From positions 36,037,938-36,101,937 of the forward strand of contig JAGTTD010000001.1 in the NCBI GenBank assembly GCA_018398585.1: 64,000 nt of DNA. Reading direction: 5' to 3'. Under the pieces are notes generated by a model. It had not been told where the DNA came from. It made no database searches and saw only the letters and a list, made by a program, of their open reading frames with translations. Source of the DNA: Simmondsia chinensis. Its lineage: Eukaryota > Streptophyta > Magnoliopsida > Caryophyllales > Simmondsiaceae. The translations under genes were made by a program, and so were the position numbers. Every line of letters starts with the position of its first letter. The first letter of the stretch is position 1. Of the stretch, positions 42,747-54,394 are shown piece after piece.

Positions 42747-45008
42747 TATTAGGAACTGTGTCCTAAAATCCAGATTTATTCTGGATATATTATTTTAATT
42801 AACAAATAAATTGAAGTCCCAGTCGTTTCCTAGTTAAATTTGTTTAGGCGAGTATTTATACTGCATGTGATTTTCTTTTGGGAGACATCCATGAGATGGG
42901 TGTACTCATCATACTACAATTTACATATTTGTTCTAAGTGGTTTATGAGACTAAGCCACAGATAGGCTTGGAACAAAAGGTATAGATTGTTGTTTGAAAG
43001 GCTCGTAGTCGAAGACAAGTTTGGACCATTTATATGCTAAGCCTATAACAAGACACTTTAGATGACTTGTCTTGGTCATGTTGATGGAGATCCAAAAGTG
43101 TTGGGTTGGTGTGTTTAATAAGATTGACACAATGAGTTGGACCATGTGGGATACTTATTTCTAGACCACCATCGGAGATGAGCGATTCACGTTGTAATGT
43201 TTGAAAAACGACTCTAAATCTTGCGGGTATTTTGGACTTGTATATGGAGTGTTAGTTGCTTTCGTGTGCCATAAGTGAGGTCTAAATGCATGACTGAATT
43301 CCCATGTACACTGTGTAGCGGCATGAAGTGTGACAAGGATCAGGTATTCAATAGGGTATCTACAGTCTCTTATGAGATACAGATGTCCCCTTAGTTGATT
43401 CTCAAATATTTGAATAGTTTGGAAACTTTGCCCAATGTATTCCAAGTGTTTGACATTTGAAATTTATACTGTAAATATGTTCAAGTGTAAATAAATTATT
43501 CAGTGAATGGCGAGTCGGTGACTAATGGAGAAATTGCGACAAGGATAATGGTAGTGGTTATAGTTACCCTTTATCATTGACATCTAGTGGAGGGGCTGTT
43601 CTTATCAATACAGTCTATTATGGATATCGAATAAATGGTTTAAGTCTGGAGTGCAGTGAGATTTATTTGGTGGAATTAAATCTCATTAAATATTAATTAA
43701 ATTATTTCATGAGATAATTAATTTAACCCATTTGGAGCTAGATTTAAATGTCCCTAAGGTCCCTACACAAGCCTCTGTATTTATTGCCATCTGAAAAAAA
43801 GTAAAGAATTCATGAGATGAATTATTTATCCATGAGATGGGTAAATTAATTTTGCCAAACATTATTCATGAGATGAATAAAAATTAAAAATTATGAAATA
43901 AAATAAATTTGAAAATTAAAATTCATAAGATGAACTTTTACATGTGGGAAACAAAGCAAAACTATAAACAGGAAAAATCAAAAACCACAAAAAACACCTC
44001 GTACAAGTCGTGATCCATGTGATCACGGATGGGCCAACCAGCGTGCGATACGTGTCGTGCACTGGGCGGCTCTAACGGGAGATCCCGCATGTCCCCATGT
44101 TGGCCATTCCAGGCACGACACGTGGCACACAGTGACGTCACATAAGGGCACTTTTGCCTTGGATCGAAACGCGGCATTTTTGAGCAGGTTTTTAATGATG
44201 TGATGCGATTTGACTTAAACTGGCGAATCTCATATTGATTTAATTGTTTGTTTTCACTCCTGTACACTTCAATAAATAGAGGCACCTATTTCATTAGTTT
44301 GGTTTTCAATTAAAATTCAATTTTTGGGTTTCCGAAAATTGTTTTAGAAACCTAATTAAAAAGAAAATTTTCAGTAGAAATTTTTTTTTCCTCAGTTTAA
44401 TATTTTTCAGATCCCACCCTCCCAGCAGTTTGAGGTCATTGCGTAGAAGATCGCGGGGTCTAAATTTACTAGGTTTTCTTATTTTGGAACAAATCCAGGT
44501 ATGTTCTTATTTCCTTCGCTTTTAGTTTTTACTTTTCTATTTATTTACAGTCTTCATTATTATGCATGTATAAGTTTATGTGTTGTTATGAATGTATTAG
44601 AGTAAAAGGCATATGGATCTAAATTAAAATTTTAGATCTATAGATTTAAATTATGAATTCAAATCTATAGATTTAAAACTAGAAATTTTAAATCAACCTT
44701 AGGTTTAGAGTTATGAATTCTAAACGCCTTCCACTATGTAAACTTTACAAAATTAGGCAGAATTTTTGAAATTCGTCCCAACAACCGGTTTTATAGCAAA
44801 TGACTTCTAGAGATAAACCTATTACCGGGAACTCTTGCACGTGAGGTGTTTCGAAGCGTGACTCTGTGACCATGGGCTTAGGTAGAGAGATGGGTCTCCT
44901 ACTCTAAGTGATCTAATAGGTACTCCTTATTGTGACAACAGTTGAAATATTTTGAACCAAACAATCGGTATCAGAGTTTATTTTTTCCAAATTATTTTTT
45001 TCCCAACA
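42747..45008 (+). repeat. copia III 5' LTR
   Basis: Ends TTTTTTTCCCAACA. Promoter block near 44040-44140 with ATACGTGTCGTGC, CGACACGTGGCAC and TGACGTCA (a CRE/as-1-like palindrome at 44132-44139). The TATA position reads AATAAATAGAGG (44271). Confidence 0.92.
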
Positions 45009-45637
45009 ATTGGTGTTAGCCAGCCTCTGATTACATTTATAGTATACATAAATAGGTAAGATAAGATCAAAACAGATAGATTTGCCATTTAATAAAATAG
45101 AGATTTTATTAAAAAGAAAAAACTTGTTTGAATTAGTGATTTAAATTGTTTAAATCATTAAAGGAGCCAGTAGTTAACTAAGTTATTTAAATTATCAATT
45201 TAAATTGCTTAAATCAATTAACAGATTTAATAGTTAGCTAGGTTGTTTATAGTGATGATTTAAATTGTTTAAATTGCTCGAGAATTAATCATTAATTCAG
45301 ATCCAACAACATGTATATTCAGGATAACATGATCTTTACAATGAGATAATGATCGTTTGGTTAAGATTTGTAAAATCAGATAACATTAATCTAATGAGAC
45401 TAGATGATGAAATCAGATAAAATTAATCTAATGAGAATAGATTTAATTGTTTACTTTAAATCAAATTATTTTAATTTAAAATTCAAAAAAATATTTGCCT
45501 CAGCAGATGCTGACATGATGTCTGACGTCAGTGTTTGACGTCCGACTTCAGCAATTATTAAAAAAACTTATTTTTGGACATGCAGACGTCAACACTGATT
45601 TACGTAATAATTATAAATTAATCATTTTATTAATATG

Positions 45638-46274
45638 TTAGAATGTGATTCTAAAAAAAAAAATTAAATTATGAGATAATCTAAGTTGCGATCAAGTGTT
45701 ATATTAAATCAAAGTTATTTTAAATTATTTTGCAGATTCTAAAATAGACTATGAGATAGTCTAAATTGTTATTGTTTCAAAATAAAAGTCAAACTTTATT
45801 AAGTTTATGTAATTTTACAATAAGATTCTAAACAGGACTATTAGATAGTCCAAACTTATTAATTTTAAAATGGGATTCTAAATAAGACAATGGGATAGTC
45901 TAAGTTCTACGACGTCACTGATTTTAAATGAAATTAATTTTTATTAATTAATTTTATTTTAGAATTATATTCCAAAAATAAATTATCAGATAATCTAAAT
46001 TTATGGTACTTTTTTAATAAAATCTAATTTTAATTAATTGATTTAGTTTTAGAATGGATTCTAAAGGTAGATTATTAGATAATCTAAATAATATTACGGT
46101 ACCTTTTTAAATTCAAATTATTTAATTAAATTTATTGATTAAATTAAGAATGAGATTCTAAAGTTAGATTATGAGATAATCTATATTATAAAACGATAAT
46201 GTTTTAAATAAATTAATTAGTTAATTATGGTTAGTTTTTAGAATGATATTCTAAAGGGGATTATGAGATAATCC
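45638..46274 (+). repeat. copia III leader: tandem hairpins with compensatory changes
   Basis: The best copy of the array. Perfect stems: TAGACTAT-GAG-ATAGTCTA (45745-45763), GGACTAT-TAG-ATAGTCC (45835-45851), TAGATTAT-TAG-ATAATCTA (46068-46086), TAGATTAT-GAG-ATAATCTA (46165-46183), GGATTAT-GAG-ATAATCC (46258-46274). Each is preceded by a second stem of the type TTTAGAAT-GAT-ATTCTAAA (46237-46255). Changes in one arm are matched in the other. 45009-45637 and 46275-46858 are AT-rich leader without a gene. Confidence 0.78.
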
Positions 46275-46858
46275 AGGCTGTAAATGTAAGTTAATTAAAA
46301 ACCACTAGTTATAAAAATCAAGTGAGAGCAAGGTTTCAATTGTTGTAACCTCTTGGTCTCCATTGCTGGTCTGGCAGTATAGTAGTTCGATAGACCTCCA
46401 TGTGAAAGATTTCGGTTTATAGATTACACGGTTAGACTTCTACTGGGATAAACCAAAGTACAAAGAAGCGATGTGACCACGCAGCCGTGGAGTATCACGT
46501 GTATTTGTATGGAGGTTTAGGTAATGTTTTATACTTAACTAGCATGATGCATTAGCCTCACCGAGGAGCTCTATTGTGTTATGTAAAAGACTAAGGTAAA
46601 GTGGTGAGTTAATCATGTTTAGTAGGAGTTATAAGAAAACATGTTAATTAAGAATAGTTCTCACCCAAACTAACTTCGTGCAACCTCGCTGCCCAGGAGT
46701 AAGGAGTGGTGTGTTTGGGTCATCATTGTATGCATAATAGTACAGTTTAATGAATACCTGACTTATTGTATATGCTAAAATGAAAGAATACATATCACTG
46801 TATTATACAAGACTCTTACAAGATAGTTACACATTTATTTGCGTTTACAGTTTTTGAA

Positions 46859-47680
46859 ATGGTTGTGACTAGTGCACTTCACACAATTTTGAAAGATATT
46901 GCCTTAACTTGACCGAATTACTTCACCTGAAAAATGAACTTGGACATAATATTAATACATGAGGGTCATAAGTTTGTTCTCACTGAAGCACGACCTACGG
47001 TGCCAGCTAATAATTCTACAGCTGCTATTAAAGAGCGCTATGAACGCTAAAATAAGGCTAATGAGTTAGCCAGATGCTACATTTTGGCCTCTTTGACCAA
47101 TGTACTCAAGCATTAGATGCTTGAGATGGAAACAACAGTTGAGATGATCAAACATTTAAACGAAATGTTTGGTCATCAAGATAAGGCAGCTAGGCAAGAG
47201 TTTGTAAGGAAGCTGTTAAACATGAGAATGTCGGAAGGGTCGCCAGTTGAGGAGCACGTCATGAAAATGATGGCGTGCTTGTCTAAGTTGGAGATTCTAG
47301 GTGCTAAAATTAATAGTCAGCCTCTGCAGGACATCATTCTTAGCTCTCGGTCCAGCTCTTTGACTCAGTTCAGGCTCAACTATACAATGAATAATAAGGA
47401 TTATTTATTTCCTGAGATGATGAAGGAGCTACAGGTAGCAGAGGGTGTTATGCAAGCCAAGGGGAGTGTCCACTTGACTCAGATATTAAGGGCTAGCGGG
47501 AGCAAGCTCAACAAAGGACTGACTAGAATGAAAGGCAATGACAAGATTGCTCGTGTAGTGACTAATCCTTACAAAAGGCCAGCAAAAGAAAAGTGTTACT
47601 TTTGTAGAAAGATGGGCCACCTGAAGAAAAACTATGCAAAGCACGTGGCTACTCTTCCTGCAAAGATTGCTAAGCCATAG
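46859..47680 (+). pseudogene. copia III gag
   Basis: From ATG 46859 (MVVTSALHTILKDIALT) one frame runs to 47680 with four stops before 47117 and none after. The open part has the copia gag (UBN2-type) pattern: VEMIKHLNEMFGHQDKAARQ, EFVRKLLNMRMSEGSPVEEH, KLEILGAKINSQPLQDIIL, and the zinc knuckle EKCYFCRKMGHLKKNYAKH. The final knuckle Cys is Tyr, so RNA binding is probably lost. At 188 codons this is the longest open copia frame in the window. Confidence 0.82.
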
Positions 47681-48871
47681 GGTGAAGGTATGTTAATATC
47701 TCATTGATTTGAGTCTTATATAGTTGAGAGTCCACCAGATTCCTGGTGTGTGGACTCAGGTTCAATTAACAAAGTCTGTAATATGTTATAGGGGCTTAGG
47801 CTGACCAAGAGGCTACATGATGGGAGCTGTACCTGATAGCTGAAAGCAGTACAAGAGTTGCAGTCTAAGTAGTACGAAGCGATATCTTAGATTTTAGTGT
47901 TAGAGTTTTATTTTTGCTTCTTAAAAATTCTTTTTGATTTGTACCTTCATTGGATAGAAATTTGATTTATGGTGTTCATTTAAAGGATAATTGTTATTTA
48001 GTTGATTTTGATTGTGAACTTTTTGTTACAAGAAATAAGTTTTTTATTTACTAAGGAACGTGTGTTTATGATTTATTCATATTTTTTCTGATCAAAAGTT
48101 ATTTTGTATATGAAAAATGCAAAATACTTAGAGAAGAATTCTGCAAGTGAACTACAGAAGCAAAAACAATATAATATTATAAGAATTAAATGAAAATGAC
48201 ACTAATTGTGAATAGCTAGACACAACTCAAGACATAGTAGATGCATTAAATGCACTTACTGTTATGGACAAGAATGTTCCAGGTACACGAAAGCTTAGGT
48301 ATGGTGGGAGGATTGTGAGGACACCTGACAGGTCCATAGCGAGAGCCTTACTGGTCGACTGTGGCATTGAATATGATCCTTTCAACTATAATGAAGTAAT
48401 TAGGTCTTATAGTTTTGAGCAATTGGTTAAACGAACCATGCTTGTACAAACGTCATTAAGAGAAAGTAGTGATTTTCTTGGTATTGTATGTCAATAGTGT
48501 ACTACTCATTGAGAATGATGTAGGGGTGTCATTAGCTGTAAAGATTTGGTTGTCAGGATAGCTCCATAAAAAGGGCATAGGAGAAGCCAGCTCTAGCTTT
48601 AGAATTAAGCTTTTGCGAGATTGTAAGAGCAGGATGCTGGGGTCTCTCTCTAGCCACTTATATTGACAAGACGTTGTCAAGGTATAGCATGGAATCCCTC
48701 TTTCTTTTGAGTAGTGTTCTAAGACCCCTCAAGAGGAGGAGCAATTGAGGAATTTCCCATATGCTTTGGTAGTGGGAGGCCTCAGGCATACCATGTTGCA
48801 AACTAGACTTGATGTCTGTTATGCTGTGGTATGGTAAGCGGATGTCAGTCTAACCCAAATCCGATGGACTA
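47681..48871 (+). pseudogene. copia III protease and pol remnants
   Basis: The protease site reads DSWCVDSGSINKVCNML near 47740 with catalytic DSG kept. Integrase is deleted. The frame 48264-48497 has KLRYGGRIVRTPDRSIARAL and ends ESSDF. The RT active-site region follows in another frame as FLVLYVNSVLLIENDVGVSL (YVNS at 48487-48498). The remainder is broken coding up to the insertion of D at GGACTA. Confidence 0.7.
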
Positions 48872-49161
48872 TGTTATAATTCAGGATCAATCTTGAATTA
48901 TAATCAAGTAATGGAGAATTTGAGATGAGGGAAGAAGGGAGATTAGATGAGAAATTCGAAGAAGATTGAGATAGGAGAAGAAAATATATATTTCTTTGTA
49001 TATCCTTCTTACACTCTAAGTTTCAAATTTATACTATGTAATGGCTAAGTACAAGCCTAGCTCACAAGTACTAACAATTATAACATGTATAACATCACAT
49101 ATCACAACTTATTACATCTAATCAACTATAACTTGCAATAAGAACTAATCCGGCTATGACA
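48872..49161 (-). repeat. D 3' LTR
   Basis: TGTTATAATTC...GGCTATGACA on the plus strand, followed by ATTCCACCCCCTCAAGATC, the complement of the polypurine tract. Confidence 0.94.
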
Positions 49162-49178
49162 ATTCCACCCCCTCAAGA

Positions 49179-52100
49179 TCATTCTTGCCCCAAGAATGTG
49201 GCTGCAGGAAATTGGCTGCGAATGAAGCTCAAGTCTTCCCAGCAAGCTTGTGCAGGACTCAGATTAGTCCAATGAATCAGCACCTCCTGATGCTTCTTTC
49301 CCTTAGTCTGCACAACTCTGGATTCCAGAACAGCAGCAGGGCCCTGGATCAGTGAACCATCAGTGTGAACTATAGGTGGCCCCTTAAAACTTCCTTTGTC
49401 TTCCACGATGTGCTTCTTAAGGAGAGAAACATGAAAGACAGGGTGAATTACGGATGAAGCAGGTAAGTCCAACTTGTGAGCGACCTTGCCTACTCTTTCC
49501 ACAATTTTGTGAGGGCCAAAGAAACGACCTCCCAATTTGACATTCTTCCTTATGGCCACAAAAGATTGTCTATAAGGTTGAAACTTGAGGTCAACAATGT
49601 CCCCAACCAGAAAAGATCTTTCAGTCCTCTTTCTATCAGCATAGAACTTCATGCGTAATTGAGCCCTCTGCAAATTATCCTTCAGTTGTAGCATAAGTTG
49701 TTTCCTCTGAGAAAGGAGATCATTAACTTCTGAAATATGAGAAGTCATCCCTTGTAAAACCATGGGAGCAGGTGGGTCATAACCATAGAGGGCTTTAAAG
49801 GGAGTAGCGCCAATGGAGGAATGGAATTGGGTGCTGTACCAGTACGCAGCCAGAGCTAGCCATCTCACCCAATGCTTTGGATAAGTATAAGTCATGCTGT
49901 GGAAGTATTGTTCCATGCACTGATTCACCCTTTCAGTCTGACCATCCGAGTGAGGGTGATGTGAAGAACTAAGAGCTAACGTAGAACCCATCAACAAGAA
50001 GAGCTCTTGCCGCAATTGACTGGTGAATATTCTATCACGATCAGATGTAATGGATTGGGGCAATCCCTGTAGCTTGTAGATGTTGTCCAAGAACACCTTA
50101 GCCAACATTTCAGCATATATGGGATGAGTAAGAACAACAAAGTGGCCGAATTTGGTGAATCGATCCACTACCATCCAAATAATCTCCTTTCCATCAGCCT
50201 TAGGTAATCCTTCCACAAAATCAATGCTTATGTGTTGCCATGCCCCATCAGGAATTGGGAGAGGTTACAACAAGCTAGGATACTGCACACGTTCTGTCTT
50301 GGTCCTTTGGCATACATCACAGCCTTGAACTAAAGCCTCCACAACCTTCTTCGCCCCTATCCGGCTGAAATATTGTTTGAGCCTTCTATAAGTGCCATCT
50401 ATAGTAGAATGGCCACCCTAGGCTGAAGAATGAAAGGCCAAGATAATCTGTATTTTCAGATTTGTGGCTGATCCCACATAAACTTTCCCTTTGATCCTCA
50501 CAATGCCATTTAGTACTGATATGTCACCAGCCTGTTTCGAATGTAGGTCGACAGCAGTGGCTGTAATGCAATCAGAGGCAAATTTATCCCCTGCATAACT
50601 TTTATAAATCTCCTCCATCCACTCTGGAAGAGCACAAGAAATGGCTGCACAAGAGCCATCCATTTCAGCTCCTGATCTGCGAGAAAGGGCATCAGCTGCC
50701 ATGTTTTCCCTTCCCTTGCGGTATTTAACAGAATAACTGAGGCCTAGCATTTTTAATAGCCCTTTCTTCTGTATCCTAGTGGTGATTTTCTGCTCAAGGA
50801 GATGTTTGAGGCTTTGGTGGTCTGTTTTGATGATGAAATTGTTCCCCTCCAAATAATGCCTCGATTTCTTAACTACAAGCGGAATGGCTAGATATTCTTT
50901 CTCATATATGGATAGCTGTTGGTGTCTTGGACTCAGCCCTTGACTGATAAAAGCAATTGGTCTGGTGTGTTATGATAGAACTGCACCAATGTCGAAGCTG
51001 CTGGCATCAGTTTCTAAGGTAAAGGGATGCTGGAAATCAGGCATGGCAAGCACCGAGGCTGAACACATGGCTAACTTGAGACTTTCTAAAGCATCTTGAG
51101 CTACTCCGTACCATTCCAAAGCATCCTTCTTCAACAAATTAGTGAGGGGTTTAGCCATAATTCCATAGCCCGCAATGAACTTTCTGTAATAACCTGTGAG
51201 GCCTAAGAATCCTCTCAATTGTTTTATGTTTTGGGGAGTAGGCCATTCTCTCATAGCTTGCACCTTGTTTGGGTCAGTAGCTACTCCTTCCGTTGACACA
51301 ATGTGCCCCAGGTAAACGACCTGGGTTTGAGCAAAGGAGCATTTTGCAAGCTTAGCAAATAGCTTATTCTGGTGCAATATCGAAAAAACCAATCTCAGAT
51401 GACTGATGTGAGCATCCAAGGAAGGGCTATAGACCGCAATGTCATCAAAGAAGGCCAGCACAAACTTCCTCAGCTGCTTCTTAAACACCCAGTTCATCAC
51501 TGCTTGAAATGTCACTGGAGCATTTGTCAAACCAAAAGGCATGACTACGAACTCATAGTGACCATGGTGGGTTTTGAAAGCAGTTTTGGGGATATCCTCA
51601 TCTCTCACTCGAATCTGTTGGTAGCCTTGCCTCAATTCTAGCTTGGAATAATACTGAGAACCATTAAGCTTATCAAGTAAATCATCAATGATAGGTATGG
51701 GGAACTTATCCTTCACTGTGAGGGAATTCAAATGTCTGTAGTCCACACACATGCGAGCAGTTCCATCCTTCTTCTTCACAAGGATCATTGGAGAAGCATA
51801 AGGGCTGTAACTATGCCTTATAAACTTAGATTTAAACAATGCTTCCACCTGCACTTCAATTTTACTCTTCTGTGAATGAGGATATTTGTAAGGCCTCAGG
51901 TTTACAGGGTCTGATTGAGCCTTCAAGGGAATAGCGTGGTCAAGAGCTCTCCTGCGAGGCAGAGCTGTGGGCATAGCAAATACCTCCTTGAATTCTGACA
52001 ACAATGCCTCAATTCGAGCGTCCCTAAGCTCTGGAATTGTTGTAGATTCTGCAGAAATTGCATTAAACTGGCCTATCCACTGGCACCCTTCCTTTCTCAG

Positions 52101-52478
52101 CAACTTCTCAAGCTTAGTAACCTTCATGAGCTGCAAACTTCCTTTCTCCATGATCCCTTGTAGAACCACACGCTTCCCTTTTCTATCAAAAGAGACTGAT
52201 AGATGAGCTAAATCAAATACTAATGGGCTGATTATCTTCATCCAATCCACACCCAAAACCATATCACATCCTCCAAGGTTGAGTACTCTGAAATCATACC
52301 CAAATGTGTGTCCCTGTATACACCATTTGAAGTCTTTACAATTAATTTGAGTGATCATGGAATTACCATCAGCCACTGTAACCACTAAGTGACTAGTCTT
52401 GATCATCTCATGCCCCACAGCCTTCACAATTTTCGGATCAACAACGCTGTGTGTACTGCCGCTATCGATCAAAATCAA
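49179..52478 (-). pseudogene. chromovirus D pol: PR-RT-RNaseH-IN-chromodomain
   Basis: One register, with stops at 50970-50972, 50418-50420 and 50265-50267. Protease LIDSGSTHSVVDPKI and VLGVDWMK; RT ARMCVDYRHLNSLTVKDKFP, SKLELRQGYQQIRV (the usual KLDLR has Glu for Asp), catalytic LAFFDDIAVYSPS; RNase H LETDASSFDIGAVLS, FIIKTDHQSLKHLL, DALSRR; integrase MEGLPKADGKEIIW, SDRDRIFTSQL, HPHSDGQTERVNQ; then HPVFHVSLLKKHIV and a chromodomain-like end (KKHQEVLIHWTNLSPAQACW, EDLSFIRSQFP). Integrase to the end (49179-50216) is open for 345 codons. The KLDLR change affects the first RT catalytic Asp, so polymerase activity would be doubtful apart from the stops. Confidence 0.9.
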
Positions 52479-52481
52479 TAA

Positions 52482-53714
52482 CTACTGCTGTCCAACTTCA
52501 CCCCTAATCCGGATGGTGTTGTGGGAGCCATTTCCTGTCAATGCACGAACAGAAATTTCCATCTCATCAAGATCTCCATCCCTAATGTCATCCTCCCACT
52601 GCTGTTTAGTTGTATCCTCTTCAGACTCTTCTTCCTCTGGCTCACCAGATTTAATTCTAGATACAGCCATCAAGTGCTTGGGATTACATCTATGCCCATA
52701 GAAGTATTTCTGATTACAACGAAAACACAGCCTCTGATTCTTCCTGTCCTCATTACCTACTGGTTTAGCAGTAGAACCTGAAGCACCCTGCTGTAGTGTA
52801 GCCCCAGGCACAGCCCTTGTTCTTGGGACATCAGGACTGGATAGAACAGTCGCCTCCATCAACTTAGCCTTAGTAAAGGCTTGGGACAAGGATACCGGGT
52901 TTAAGGCCTTAACCAAGTTTTTGATTCTTGGCTGAAGGCCACTAATAAAGCTAGAAATGTAGTAAGATTCATGAGCTCCCAAGCATACAGAGAGCATTCT
53001 AGAATGCAAGTTCTCAAACTTAGTCATATAGTCCCTCACGGATGAGGTTTGCACTAATTTATTGAAGTGATCAATCACCTCTCCTGGGTCCTCCTCACCA
53101 TACCTTTCACATAACTCATTCACAAAATCATCCCAAGTAAAATCAAGACAACTACGGATCAAGCTACAATACTAGGTCTCATGATCGCCTTGTAAATAAA
53201 AAGTAGCTAATTCAACTTTCTCCAATTCATCCGTGCGGTAAATTTTAAAGTACCTTTCACATCTTCTGATCCAAGACTGCGGGTTCTTTCCATCAAATGT
53301 GTCTATCTCCACACGAGGTTGTCTAGGTGCCAATGTCCTAGCTGCGATCGATCCTTGTTCATTGGATCCAGCTGACTGAGAAGCAGCAGGATCTGGATGT
53401 CTATCGGGCTGACGAGCAGGGGAAAGCAATCCTGCTCCAACTGGTAATTGCTGGCGATCAAATTGTTGCTCTAACCCCTGAATTCGAGCTTCCAGCTGCT
53501 GTGAGTGTTGCTCCAATCTCTCAGCAATCCTCTGATCTTGATTTAACTGCAATGTAGTAAACATTTCCTGCATTTGAATCCGCAATTGCTCAAACTGATT
53601 GACCTCACCCTCAGGACGTGAGTTAGCACTCACAGCTACAGTATAACTCGGATTAGCAGCAGTTGCGGCTGCGGCGGCAGCAGCAGCTCCAGCTCTAGTT
53701 GTCACTCAGGCCAT
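52482..53714 (-). pseudogene. chromovirus D gag
   Basis: The start is at 53714 (MA, a TGA, then VTTRAGAAAAAAAATAANPS). The N-terminal coiled, Gln-rich part contains QQLEARIQGLEQQFDRQQLP. The capsid has RQPRVEIDTFDGKNPQSWIR, RCERYFKIYRTDELEKVELA, and after a stop (53172-53174) ESYYISSFISGLQPRIKNLV. The zinc knuckle LCFRCNQKYFYGHRC is complete, unlike in B and C. A stop at 52482-52484 separates it from protease in the same register. Confidence 0.88.
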
Positions 53715-53762
53715 TTAAGCTGATCGCCTCTTCCTTGCCAGATCAATCAACAGAAATGCAAA

Positions 53763-53776
53763 GCTCCGATACCAAT
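53763..53776 (-). other. D primer binding site
   Basis: The minus strand reads ATTGGTATCGGAGC directly inside the 5' LTR, one base off the tRNA-Met complement. Confidence 0.85.
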
Positions 53777-54066
53777 TGTTATAATTCAGGATCAATCCTG
53801 AATTATAATCAAGTAATGGAGAATTTGAGATGAGGGAAGAAGGGAGATTAGATGAGGAATTAGAAGAAGATTGAGATAGGAGAAGAAAATATGTATTTCT
53901 TTGTATATCCTTCTTACACTTTATGTATCAAATTTATACTATGTAATGGCTAAGTACAAGCCTACCTCACAAGTACTAACAAGTGTAACATGTATAACAT
54001 CACATATCACAACTTATTACATTTAATCAACTATAACTTGCTATAAGAACTAAGCTGGCTATGACA
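53777..54066 (-). repeat. D 5' LTR
   Basis: 290 bp, TGTTATAATTC...GGCTATGACA. Partner of 48872-49161. Confidence 0.94.
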
Positions 54067-54071
54067 GACTA

Positions 54072-54394
54072 GGTGGCAATGAAGCATTTTCTCTAGTTCT
54101 TGAGAAGAACTAGAGACTATATGCTAATCTTTCAAAGTGACGAGCTGGTTCCAGTTGGCAATGCTGATTTAAGACTTCTAGTCAGATTAAAACGATAGAC
54201 GTTCGAAGTCTAAGGATGTCTTTACCCCTGGAATGGGAGCCATTAGTGAGAGGAATGTCAAGTAGTATTGTATTGCTGACTTCACAATAGAGCAATTAAG
54301 CTCACTAAGGGTTAGTCTTGGTAAACCTTTGGTTCAAACTTAAAAGGGTGAGTATAGACTTTGTTATAAAATGGATTTAGGATATGTGGGAGAT
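54072..54394 (+). pseudogene. copia III 3' tail resumed after D
   Basis: Continues the copia interior (compare 27655-27977): GGTGGCAATGAAGCATTTTC, a degenerate RNase H fragment, and the tract ATGTGGGAGAT before the 3' LTR. No open frame. Confidence 0.65.

Larger units (their letters stand above)
48872..54066 (-). mobile_element. Ty3/gypsy chromovirus D (Reina-like), best preserved
   Basis: A 5195-bp element with two 290-bp LTRs (48872-49161, 53777-54066) differing at roughly 14-15 positions by eye. The perfect target duplication GACTA lies at 48867-48871 and 54067-54071. Gag through the chromodomain lies in a single register from 53714 to 49179, interrupted only by in-frame stops. More distant from A, B and C than these are from each other. 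Confidence 0.95.

Noticed and set aside
52482..52484. TAG between gag and protease of chromovirus D as a programmed readthrough site
   Set aside because: C, the better comparison, has sense codons there and the other D stops are plainly degenerative; nothing suggests a readthrough context.
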